A model generated the notes under the pieces. That model searched no databases and was not told where the DNA came from. It worked only from the letters and a program-made list of their open reading frames with translations. Positions 12,055-23,140 of a DNA stretch of 64,000 nt are shown here, in pieces. The position numbers were made by a program, and so were the translations under genes. Origin of the DNA: Punica granatum. Its lineage: Eukaryota > Streptophyta > Magnoliopsida > Myrtales > Lythraceae. The stretch lies in contig NC_045127.1 of NCBI RefSeq assembly GCF_007655135.1, positions 6,023,001 through 6,087,000 on the forward strand, read 5' to 3'. Position 1 is the first letter of the stretch; each line of letters opens with the position of its first letter.

Positions 12055-13816
12055 AGTTATAGTTTTGAGTAATCTCCGATGAAGATGCTTCTTACTGGAA
12101 GGTGTGTATCAGTTCCTCCAAGATTTTGGCCACTTTCAGCCTCTTGTGTTTATAGGATTAAGCTTAATAGGGAATGGTTGGACGGCTTGGACCTGTAAAC
12201 AAGGTTTTGTTCATGTGTGCTAGCCCAAGTTATAATAATTGGATAATCTTCAATGTAGGAAATCACTTGTTTCTAGAATTGCTACCGCTTTTCAAATCCT
12301 TAAGGTATGCAAGGCCATCTTTTAGCATCTTTCCTAAAGTAAGGTTATGAAATTTGGCCTTCTTGAGATAATTCTTGGCCCCTTCCGAACATGCATGGGC
12401 AATGACAATCTCTTTTGTTGCATTTTTGGCTGCTTGGGTATATATACACATTACACATCACATATGTATCTGTATATATTTCCATTTTTCCTTGTAGTAA
12501 TTGTGATGATTTATGCTTTTACTTGTCCAGCTTATATCGCATTCTGGTGTTAAAGGGTGTAGCTGTTTGCTATCCAATTGTACTCTTAGATGTTGGATTG
12601 TCAAGATGAAGCTTCAAATGTGGACTGCCATGAACTTCAATTATTTGCATGTTAGGAAGTGTTCCCTCACAATTTCTATAGTTTTCGTCGAACATTTTCT
12701 TTTCTCGTTTTTGTCTTGGACAATATTTACTGATTCCCAGTGAGGGATAAGCACTAATATGATTGCCTCTCTAGGAATTGACTATCATTATCCGGAACTT
12801 TGGATTACTCATCCCCAGCACTTAAAAAAAAAAGAGTGATGGTTTGTTGCTCATCTCAATGCCATACAACTAGTCCGAATGGCCAAATGGAGTTGCTGTT
12901 GATGCAGAGGCTGAAGTTTGAGCAGGCAACTGAGAGGCCTAGGCCTCGTTTTTCTCTAGGAAGTCCTCTGTAAATAAGCGTGAAGTTTGGTCGCATTTTC
13001 ATATCCCGAACAGTCTGCAGTGGAATTCTCTTAGCAAACTAGGGGAATACCAAATTGGCATGTAGTATGCTTCATGTTCACGTGCACTGCAATGTCGACC
13101 TGCTTAAGTTATCATATGAAATTTCTTCTCATGGTCGCATTTTTCATATCCCGAACAGTCTGCAGAGGAATTCTCTTAGCAAACAAGGGGAATACCAAAT
13201 TGGCATGTAGTATGCTCCATGTTCACGTGCACTGCAATGTCGACCTGCTTAAGTTATCAAATGAATTTTCTTCTCGTTGCGACAGCTTTCTTACGGTTTG
13301 CATTGGACAAGATTACCGCTTCTCGGCCAGGTATGCATATCTGGGCCCAACGGACCTAGTGGAGGCCCATTTATTGGCTTATAGGCCCAGTCCATGTCCG
13401 GTGATCTTGGAATAACGTCCAATTCATTTCCCTAGTGAAGTATGAGGCAGTCAGACGCTGCTGAAACAGCTGGTGACAATGTGGTCGGACTTGATGGTGC
13501 ATATATCTGTCTTCCCTGTTGGTTCTCAACCCTGCAATTCTATAGATGCTATTATTGCGTGGATAAGAAAGGAGCCCGATATAAGTAGGGCAACCGGAGA
13601 GCAAGTTTATTCCCGCTGGTAGACTACGAAATATATAATCTTACTATGATGAGAAGACACAGGACAACTTTTCAGTATGGAAAAAGAAAGGGCACTATGT
13701 GACAAAAGAGTATAGTCCCAAGTAACGCGGAGAAGGTATTATATTCCAAAATATTACAAATAGAATGAGGGGGAGAAAATAGAGTTAGCTTTCGATCCAA
13801 TGGGGAAGTATCTGAG
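12055..13816. other. Intergenic region between convergent genes
   Basis: This stretch follows the stop codon of the coiled-coil gene and precedes the stop codon of the valyl-tRNA synthetase on the other strand. It should hold both 3' UTRs. Except for the 144-bp tandem duplication at 12989-13275 I see no gene or element. Confidence 0.6.
12989..13275. repeat. 144-bp tandem duplication, two copies
   Basis: The unit starting GGTCGCATTTTCATATCCCG at 12989 recurs at 13133 with only a few substitutions and one or two single-base length changes. Both copies contain CAAATTGGCATGTAGTATGC and CACTGCAATGTCGACCTGC. It lies in the gap between convergent genes and is not coding. Confidence 0.9.
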
Positions 13817-16800
13817 TTACTGCTCTTCCATCTCAGCCTCTATTCGCGAGCTTTCCTTTTGGAAAAACTCGAATTCCTGAATGAGCTTGGCAAGTTTGTT
13901 AGCGTTCTCTTCTTGAATCCGAACTGGTACCTTCTCTCCGTACCCAGTTACATTCATAGCCTGCCTAAGTTTATCTTGCTGCCTGCAAAATGTAAAGACA
14001 AGATGAATTTAGGGAAAATGAACAGAACCTAAGTGACATATCCAATCCGCTACTCACTTTTGATTTTCTTCCATCTTATTCTGGATCTTCTCACGCTCTG
14101 CTTCTGCATCAAGGTCGCCCTTAACTTTGAGATAGACCTTGAGGTTCTCGTTTACGTTTTCGAAAGCACATTTAGTGGGAGCATCGTCCCTCCCACTCAA
14201 CAGAACCTGCAAGGCAAGTTTGGGGCAGTAATGAGATCTCAGTTTGATAGGTCACAGGATAAACAAAAAAGGGAAATGCCAGTGGTTGGTAACAGATCCG
14301 CCATTACCTCCAATGATGATAAAGTAGCGAGGGTTACTATCTCCAATTTACGGTTATTCATAATCTCGCAAACTTCCTCAGTTTGGCAGTATGCATATGC
14401 AGGCAGCCTGAAGAAAAACAGTCAGTGGGATGATGATATTAATACAACCCTATATTAAAGAGGTCATTCATTGATAAATAAGTTGCCAGGCTAAATTAGA
14501 TAAAAGGGAAGAAAATCCCCACAAACTGACCTCTCATTCTTTTGCTTTGTAAGCACAGCTGACCTAAGAGACCTGAAGCCTTTTACTGCAGACTCCACAA
14601 GATCCATCTCCTGTTCCACCCTTTCATTGGTCCAACACTGAAAATTGAGATCAAACACATCAATCAAACAAAAACGAATTTATAATTACCGCTACAATTT
14701 AAACTTGAATGCTACTGAAATAATAAGAGTGGGAAGAACTTTTGATGGCTAAAATCTCAGTCAGACCAGATATTACCTCAAGAGGAGACGGATAATCGCT
14801 CATCATAATCGACTCCTTTCTCTTCACACCTTCTGGTGAAGGAAGGCGCTGCCACAATTCTTCAGTAACAAATGGCATGAAAGGATGAAGCAACCTTAGC
14901 CCATTCTCCAAACACACCCACAAAACATATTGTGCAGCAGTCCTTTCAGAGGCAAAGGCATCCTCCCTCACAAAGTAAGGCTTGATTGCTTCGATAAAAA
15001 CATCACAAAACTGATACTGCCACCATGAGTAAACGGCTGTGGTCGCATCGGAGAACTCGTATGTGCTCAGTGATGATACTGTCTTTGACACGGCCTTGTT
15101 TAGCACAGACAATATCCACTTGCAGCTGAAAGGCATGCTCTCCGGAGCTAGGGTTTCAGGAGGGATGTAGTCATCTCCGAGCTTGCTCATAGCGAACCGA
15201 ACGGCATTCCACAATTTGTTGCACCATTGACGATAACCCACCACTCTTAAGATATCCAGATTTATTTTGTCGGACTGGAAATGGATTATTAAATATAGAA
15301 TAGTCAATTTCAAATTAGCAATACAAGGATAGGTCAGAATGTATAACACTAAATGGAATGTTTTGTTTAGAGGAATGTCATAACTCAATATTGTTGAATT
15401 ACATTCTCCCTCAAGAGTGTCAAACAGGCCATAAGGATCGAGTCATTAGGATCGAGTCATAGGTAAAAATATTATTTGAGCAAAGGTATGAATGGACCTG
15501 AGCCGTGTAGGAAACAAGGGCGAATCGAAGAGCATCGGCGCCACATTCAGCGATACCATTAGGGAAGTCCCTAGCTTGTCCCACTCTTGCGATCGACAAT
15601 TCCCTTTGATCCAAGTTACCCTCCTCCAGCCTCTTGTGAAGGCCTTCAAGGGTTATTCCGTTGATCACTTCTAATGGATCTATGACATTGCCCAAAGACT
15701 TTGACATCTTACGCCCATGTGCATCGCGGATCATTGGGTGAAGATAAACCTGCAAAAAGCATAACCCCTAGAATTAACTACAGAGCACTATTGAGTCTTA
15801 ATGCAGCAAAGAGCCTTCGACTTTATTTACTTTCACTGCTGAGCTATCAATTTCAGCATGATGCATCTAATCTATAAGCCACTGCATAATATTTTGAAAA
15901 AAAAGAGAGGGGTCACTTTTAAGCAAGCAATAGCAGAATGTAACATTTGATTCAAATAACATTGTCGCAAGAAATCAAATTGTTTGGAGAAAATCCCACA
16001 TCTATTCACCTCAGTAAAAACAAATAGTTAAGACAAACTTAATGTGGATAAACACCAGCTCCATAGTAGGAAAACATTCCAAAGAACTATATGCCCAAGA
16101 CGATGAGTAAACCAACTGAATGGTCCAGCAAGCTGGTTTCTTTTCTAGCTAGAAAGCGATTATCAGGAGTTCAAAGTCCACATCAACAAGGCAAATATGT
16201 ACCTTAGTCATTATTATATAATGGCAAATTATGATATCCAAGATGTGATATATTGTCAAATCAACTCACCTTCCTAAAAGGCACGTCACCTCCCAGCGTC
16301 ATTCCCAACATCACCATCCGAGCAACCCAAAAGAAAAGGATGTCATGTCCAGTCTCGAGGACAGAAGTGGGATAGAAAGTCTTCAGATCTTCCGTATCAT
16401 CAGGCCAACCCAAAACGGATAATGGGAAAAGACCAGATGAAAACCAGGTATCAAGCACATCAGGATCTTGGTGCAATTGAAAATTCCTTCCAGCAAATTT
16501 CGTTGCGGCCTCTGCATGAGCCTCTTGCTCATTTCTAGCAACCACCCAATGGTCATTGTATACACCAAGCTCTTTCAGTTCATCATCTTCTAGAGTTACA
16601 TACCATGCAGGAACACGGTGGCCCCACCAAAGCTGCCTTGAGATGCACCAGTCCCTTATATTATCAAGCCATCTGTCATGTCAAATTATACAATCAGAGG
16701 GAAGTCCCAGTACTAATATAATTACTTTAATTTAAAGATGCAGCAAATTCAATGAAAATAAAATGAAATACCTTTTCCATTCCGCTGCATACTGTTTGGG

Positions 16801-19800
16801 GATTATTTCAATCTTCCTGTTGTTCTCATCCATAACTGCGTCTAGAGCTGCCTTCGCCATGGTATTGCAATTAACCCACCATTGAGGCTTTATCAGTGGC
16901 TCAATGACATCTTTGGTCCTTGAACAAAGGCCAAGTCGCATCTCATTGTCTTTAGCACCTCGATAGAGATCCTAAATGTATAAATCAACAAACTATTAAA
17001 GATGGAAGATGTAGAAATGAACTCTTTTGCTATATTAAAGCACATAGATTGTTTTCCACGTGTCCTTTTTACCTATGATAATTTGCTTTTACATGCCAAT
17101 GTTGCATACTGAATTAAGTGAAAGGAAACATATTATTACGTCTAGAAGTTGAGAAATAGAAATTATTAGTACAAGAAAATGCTAGGAATGAACTTCTCCT
17201 CGAAGAACTAGTCCCAGACTTAGCATTATTTGGGTATATGTCTGACTGTTTTAAGGGAGGAGGGCATCTGAAAATTGCATTTCCTAGCAACTTAAAATCT
17301 CTCTCTTCCATAAGCAAATAAGAATATTGAAATCAACGAGATGAATACTTGAAGGAGGGAAGAAATCTCACTTCAAAGTAAAATTTAAAAGGCTATATAT
17401 ATATACCTTTGTCTTCAGTGCCTCAGTCACAGCCTGACGAGCCTTAAAACGCGGCATGCCGACAAACTCTGGGCCACCATTGCCATTAATTTTACCATCA
17501 TCGGTGAAAATATTAATAAACTCTAGATTGTGACGCTTTCCGACCTCAAAATCATTTGGATCATGTGCTGGAGTGATCTGAAAACAAAAATATGTACCAA
17601 AACCCATGTAAAGCATATAGACAACATAATAAGTAATTAGAGGGTTTTCAGAGTACTATGAAGGTCTTCTACCTTAACGGCTCCCGTGCCAAAACTTGGA
17701 TCAACGAGAATTGCATCGCAAACAATAGGAAGTCTTCTTCCATTGAATGGGTGGACAGCGTATCTGCCATGCAAGTGAGCGTACCTTTCATCGTCAGGAT
17801 GTATCGCAATAGCAGTATCACCTAGCATGGTCTCCACCCTTGTGGTTGCAACAACTATCTCTCCCAGGTCTCCTTCCAGAGGATATGCAAAGGATGTTAG
17901 AACACCAAACTCCACTGGATGGTCATATTCAGGTACTGGTAGAAGAGTTCTTTGTTTTATGTCCACGTAATCTACCTACAATAGGCAAGTCCATCCTCTT
18001 AAGAAAGAGAATATCTCGACATCACAAATTAAATGTAGAGCATATTCTTGCCTCAATATCAGATATTGCTGTTCTCAAAATGCAGTCCCAGTTCACAAGG
18101 CGGATATCTCTGGGGGAAAAGATAGTAATACGCATCAGCTTATACAACCATGTGATAAATCTAACAGAAAATGTTCTTATAATATAAAAAATAGAACCAA
18201 TTAAATCAACTGGTAACAGGAAATTTAACGTACAGACCCAAGGAACTGAAGGCCATGCAGCCAACAAAAGAAGCAGATAATCTAAATATAAGTATACAAA
18301 CAAGAGGAGCGTGAAGCCGTGAACATTCCACTGAACATCTAATAATGGAGAAAAGGTTGAATCATCATACCTATAGATAAGTCCTTCTTTGTGTAATCGA
18401 ATAAATGCTTCTGTAACAGCCCTTGATCTCTTCTCATCCATTGTAAAACACTGGGGGCAAAAAAAAAAAAGAGGTACAAGGTTAGAGGTCCGGACTAGTT
18501 ATTAAATTTTTGTAAACACAGAACAATATAGATCCATCGAGCAGATAATTATGACCGATGAAACAAATACACAGTAATCATCATCATTAATAACTCGAGA
18601 ACATATCAAACAATAAGTTCTAAAATCAAAAGCAATCACCTCACGGGACCAGTCAAGTGATGCACCCAAACGGCGTAGCTGTTTTAATATAGTGCCACCA
18701 TACTCCTCCTTCCAGTTCCATACCTATTTAGAAGAACGATCATTTGGATGCACTTGTACATTAATAAAAATAAATTTTGCTAACATTACCATGAAAATGA
18801 AGTATTGCTCGATGCTTAATTAGGATATGAAACTCACCGCAGCTACAAATTCCTCACGACCAATATCATGCCTTGTCAGATGTCTTTCGCGCATGAGCTT
18901 CTTTTCCACTACAACCTGCAAAATGGGGTTAAAAGGTTGCAAATCATGGCACAATAAAAAATTTTATAAAAAAAAATCTAAAATTTCCTTATCTTCCAAT
19001 AATCAAATCTTAAAAGAGTATCCACCAGGTCTCAATTTTTTTCCATACCATTGCTCTCCCTGCCCCAATGGCTAAACCACAAGAAGCAAGTATTCATAGA
19101 TGAACCACTGCAACCCTTATTTGATTTCACCATTGGACAATGATCCAGAGTTATTTGCTTAATTATGTTTCAATATTCTAGAAGAATTAGAATCAAACTG
19201 ACCGTTAAATTTTAAATTATTTATTGTGTTAAAAAATGAAGATTCCAATAATAGAGCACTAACATACATAACAATTCTTCTGTCATGTTCACAAATTGGG
19301 CAGTCCAATATCACTTCCTTTTTGTTGGCAAAAGAGAAATAAAAAACTAAAGGCTAGAAAGAAATTTAACCTGTGTTGCTATTCCAGCATGGTCCATCCC
19401 AGGGACCCAAAGTGCGTTATATCCAGACATTCTCTTCCATCTGATAATAGTATCCTGTGTGAGAAGAGATATATCAAGAGGATGTCCCTAGAAGTCACTT
19501 TGGAGAGAGAGACAGAGACAGAGAGAGAGAGAGAGATGGAAACAGCTAAATTTGGAACCTCTATTGCAGTGGTAAGTGCGTGACCAATGTGCAACGCCCC
19601 TGTAACATTTGGAGGGGGAAGAACCTATAGAATACAAAACATAAATAAGACATAAAGCCTAACATGGTGAAGTAATGTAATCTCAAAAACTAATAAAAGT
19701 AGAACAGAAGGACAAGATCCTCGACTACTCATAAATTAAACGCAAAAAGCAACATTAGATTCTCCAGAAAGCTGTCATGACATTAGATAGACCTCCTTCC

Positions 19801-21237
19801 TTATTAGTCAAATAGGTGTTAATTTCTTTTTTATCGGTGTCTGCCTTTAGAAAGTATGTCATATTTTAATATAAAAGCAAGGGATTCTTTTATCAGCTAA
19901 TTACAATAAGATAAGATGAAAAAAAGAAAAAAAAGAGGCATACTTAATTCGCTGAAGTACATGGGATAGTATTGTATATGTTTTAAAGTATCTATCATAT
20001 ATAAGTGAGAAAAGAGACTAGCAAATTTGTAGAATTTAATATGGGATGTTTTGAGGCTCCGAGAAGTGAGTTAATGAGTCGCAGATAGAAGATCAAATAC
20101 AGCTACTTGGATTTCCTTTCCAAATAGGAAGATAGAAATCCAGAGTTGTGATACAGCAGCATTCTACTGTGCACAACCAGAGTTACAAGCCTGGTAGATA
20201 CTCACCCCATATCAAGACTACGACCAACAGAATTTTCCTATTTGCATATATCACTTTCAAGACTTTACGAGTGCGGAAAACTCACAATCGTAAATGGCGG
20301 CTTGGAGCTGTCGGCATCTGCAACAAAGAATTCCGACTTTTCCCACCATGCATACCACCTAGATCAACAAAAGAAAACTAAACTTCCAACTTCCAAGCCG
20401 TTGAGAAATGACATGAATCAGATCCACGCAACATGAATAAGCATTTCATGCTTACGATTTCTCCACGGCACTTGGGTTGTACTGTTTTGCCATCTGCATA
20501 GAGAGTCTTTTCTTCTCACCGGAAGGAGTCTCAGGATCAATGTAGTCCTCCGGGTTATCTTCACCCGCATTTCTCTTTATATTCTTCTTGGTGCTCTTTT
20601 TCGAGGTGTTTCCATCTTGTTGTGCCTTCACATTACAAGAATGAATGCATGGCCAAGGACAAAAGTCGAATATGATAGGATTCCGCATGGCAAAGATAAA
20701 ATAACGGACAATTACCATAAGCTTGGCCCTCGCTGCTTTCTCCGCAGCCTTCTGCTTCTTGAGTTCCTTCTCCCTTGCCTGCCAAGAAACAAAAAGGTTC
20801 ACGCTATTGACAGAACGTCGACGACCAAGCCTCACAAAACGGTGAACGTCTACTAAATACAAGACATTAAGCCTCTCAACGGAGTGCATGAGTTAACGAA
20901 TTAACCCAAGGATGAAATTAGAATAGAAAGTGAGGCGCGGCCATGGAAATACATGCACTGATTCGATTCTCTATCCTCGATGAGCATACAATTGCATTCA
21001 ATCAAGACAAAAATCATGAACACGGCAACTGAAACCACATGGAATCAAAGAATGCCAATCTTGCCGCAAACAGGACGAACCTTCTCTTCCTTCTTCTTCT
21101 TCCTCTCCAGGTCTTCTACCGTCTCGACCCTGTTATCCGGCTGCGACTGCACAGAAAGGTCCAAACACACCAACGTCAGCGAAATCCCATCTCAAGCAAT
21201 CAAGCTGGAGCTCATCAGCTTTTGATTCCAATACCAT
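13817..21237 (-). CDS. TWN2: Valyl-tRNA synthetase, cytosolic/mitochondrial type
   Basis: Class I aminoacyl-tRNA synthetase that charges tRNA-Val. Twenty-one exons, in coding order: 21235-21237, 21081-21146, 20716-20778, 20456-20625, 20286-20358, 19559-19624, 19371-19454, 18838-18915, 18640-18723, 18371-18450, 18052-18109, 17673-17975, 17407-17577, 16772-16971, 16270-16672, 15498-15749, 14777-15274, 14531-14637, 14308-14407, 14058-14206, 13817-13982. They sum to 3174 bases, 1057 residues, close to Arabidopsis TWN2 (At1g14610). A Lys/Glu-rich N-terminal extension covers about residues 15-45. HIGH is at 137-140 and KMSKS at 648-652. The editing (CP1) domain lies between ([13 protein letters not shown], then [19 protein letters not shown]). 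[15 protein letters not shown] precedes KMSKS, and the C-terminus is a coiled coil. The first coding exon is the ATG alone. One intron, 17976-18051, has a GC donor. No break or missing catalytic motif was found. Confidence 0.95.
17976..18051 (-). other. GC-AG intron of the valyl-tRNA synthetase gene
   Basis: This 76-base intron starts GCAAGAATATG after exon sequence ending ATATTGAG and ends CCTATTGTAG. The protein junction SDIE/VDYVD fits the family only if the donor is GC. No GT near the junction would keep frame. The AG|GCAAG context matches the known GC-AG class of U2 introns. Confidence 0.88.
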
Positions 21238-21429
21238 CTTGCCGGCTTCGTGAATCCAACGCAGAGAATTCGAAGCAGAAGAGGATGGAGCGGGGGAGGA
21301 GGATTCTCCTCTCAGATGCCAACCGTGAGCGTGAAGATGCAGTCTGAGTTGAATGAGGAGCTTTGTCTGCTTGCGTATTGACGATGGAAAGGCTCGCATA
21401 TGTTCCACTTTCTGAACGGTCTCAAGCTA

Positions 21430-21485
21430 AAACCCTAGTGAAATGAACGTTTCTTCCTTTGTTCTTCGGCTGGGCCGATGGGCCG
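21430..21485 (-). promoter_or_regulatory. Telo-box and site II elements upstream of valyl-tRNA synthetase
   Basis: A telo-box, AAACCCTA, lies at 21430-21437, about 190 bases upstream of the start codon. Two TGGGCC hexamers follow at 21471-21476 and 21480-21485. In plants this pair is typical of promoters of ribosomal-protein and other translation genes, where TCP factors bind the site II motif. That reading is from family knowledge; binding is not shown here. Confidence 0.65.
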
Positions 21486-23140
21486 CGGGTGGGCTGGACT
21501 GGATGGTAATTGGACGCTAACTGATATTATTGGGAAGATAAAACTGAGGCATTAGATACCTTCTCTTTTTAACCCGAGCTCAAGGCCTTCGTGAACTCTC
21601 TTGCTCTCTGCAGAAGCTGCACGAAGTGATCGAGGCGCATCCCTCTGCAACGCTTAAGTCAGATTCCGTGTGTTAGAGTATTGAGCGCTTAGAAATGATA
21701 AATATACCTGGATCATTATATATAGGAGAAGACTAATGTCGAGATATCCGAGATTTCCCATATCTTTGAATGGGTATATTCTCGCGATCTTCGTGTATAT
21801 GAATTGGGAGAAACTCGTATATATAACGGGTGTATCACGTGGTAAATGTAAAATGTGGTGGCTAAATTTGTCTCCATGTATTACGGTATTAGAGATCCGA
21901 CCTTTTTCTCGGGAACAACCTCAAGCAACTAGTAGAAGTGTAGATTTGACGTGTTTTATGGCGAATGAAACGTGCGCAAATGTCTAATTAGATGTACGTA
22001 CTTCTATTTGTAGGAAGTTAAAAGATACTAGATAAAGGGTACAAGACGTCGATTCGGGACCAAAAGGTCCTGTGTTCGATCCTAATCTGTGAAAGTTGTG
22101 TGTTCCTTTATTTCCCTTTAATTTTTATTCTTGTATAAGGCCCATGAGTCGAGGAAAATATATATATATATATATAATACTATGGGAAAACAAAACCAGT
22201 ATGCCATCTCGATACCCAAATCAGGCATTAGACCGTCCGGTCTGGGCTGGGCATGCCGCCCCTCCCATGGGGTCTCACATGAATGTGGGCCGGTCTTATA
22301 AAGAGTTCCCGGGCTACATGACATTGGGCCCAGAATCCGTACCCTAACACCATGCAAAACGTCGGACGTACTCCATCAGGATATATATGTACTGTACCTA
22401 ATATACTATTGTACATATACATATGTATAGTCAATCTGGGTCTATGTTTTGGCCAAAAAAAAAAAACAGAGAGAGAGGCTCTGTTTCAGTTTCACTTCAC
22501 TTTCACAAATGTTTGAAAAGGGATCCTCTTGATAGGGCTAAAAAGCTTTGGGCGGCCGCTATCTATATATATTAGCCCTTGCCCCCACATAATTGTATGA
22601 CGAAGAATCCACTGTCCATAGTGACAATGATGTATATATATAAGTTAAGGCTACTTTTTATTCATTTTGATATCACAATCACAGATAAATCAGATCACGC
22701 TCATCGACGCAATTGATGTTTAGCATGAGCAGATAGAGAGTATATCGAGAGCCGTGGCCCTTTGGGGCCCTGCAGCTTGTATGCCATATAATCGACAAGC
22801 ATATGGAAAAAAGATGATGGAAAAACACTAGAGAGTACATATAAATATCTATCTTATATATATCATCAATATTATATGTAGGTCATCATATTATGTTACA
22901 TGGCATGCAGTCAAGATCGCATACATAGAGATCGACTTCGGGTCAGATAGAGATTTTCTATGAGAGGAGATATATTGTACAAAATATTAATATGCAACAG
23001 AAGAAATTAAGGGAAAACACCGTGCGGATCAGATAGACAACACACACGCAAGCTCGGCCCAATGATACGACAAAGGGAAGAGAGAGAGGTAGCTAGCTAG
23101 CATGCATGGGGTTAAAAATGGCCATGGAGTAGAGGTCAAG
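21486..23140. other. Intergenic region
   Basis: This stretch lies between the upstream region of the valyl-tRNA synthetase and the 3' end of the LBD4-like gene. It is AT-rich with short TA runs (for example at 22161-22178). A weak tRNA-like B-box near 22070 is discussed under rejected items. I see no gene. Confidence 0.55.

Noticed and set aside
21133..21408. 91-codon minus-strand frame that includes the ValRS start codon
   Set aside because: It reads through the predicted first intron. The family N-terminus (a Lys/Glu-rich extension) is recovered only by splicing after ATG.
22040..22110. tRNA-like B-box (GTGTTCGATCCTAA)
   Set aside because: No A-box, acceptor stem or cloverleaf can be drawn, and no SINE-type tail follows.
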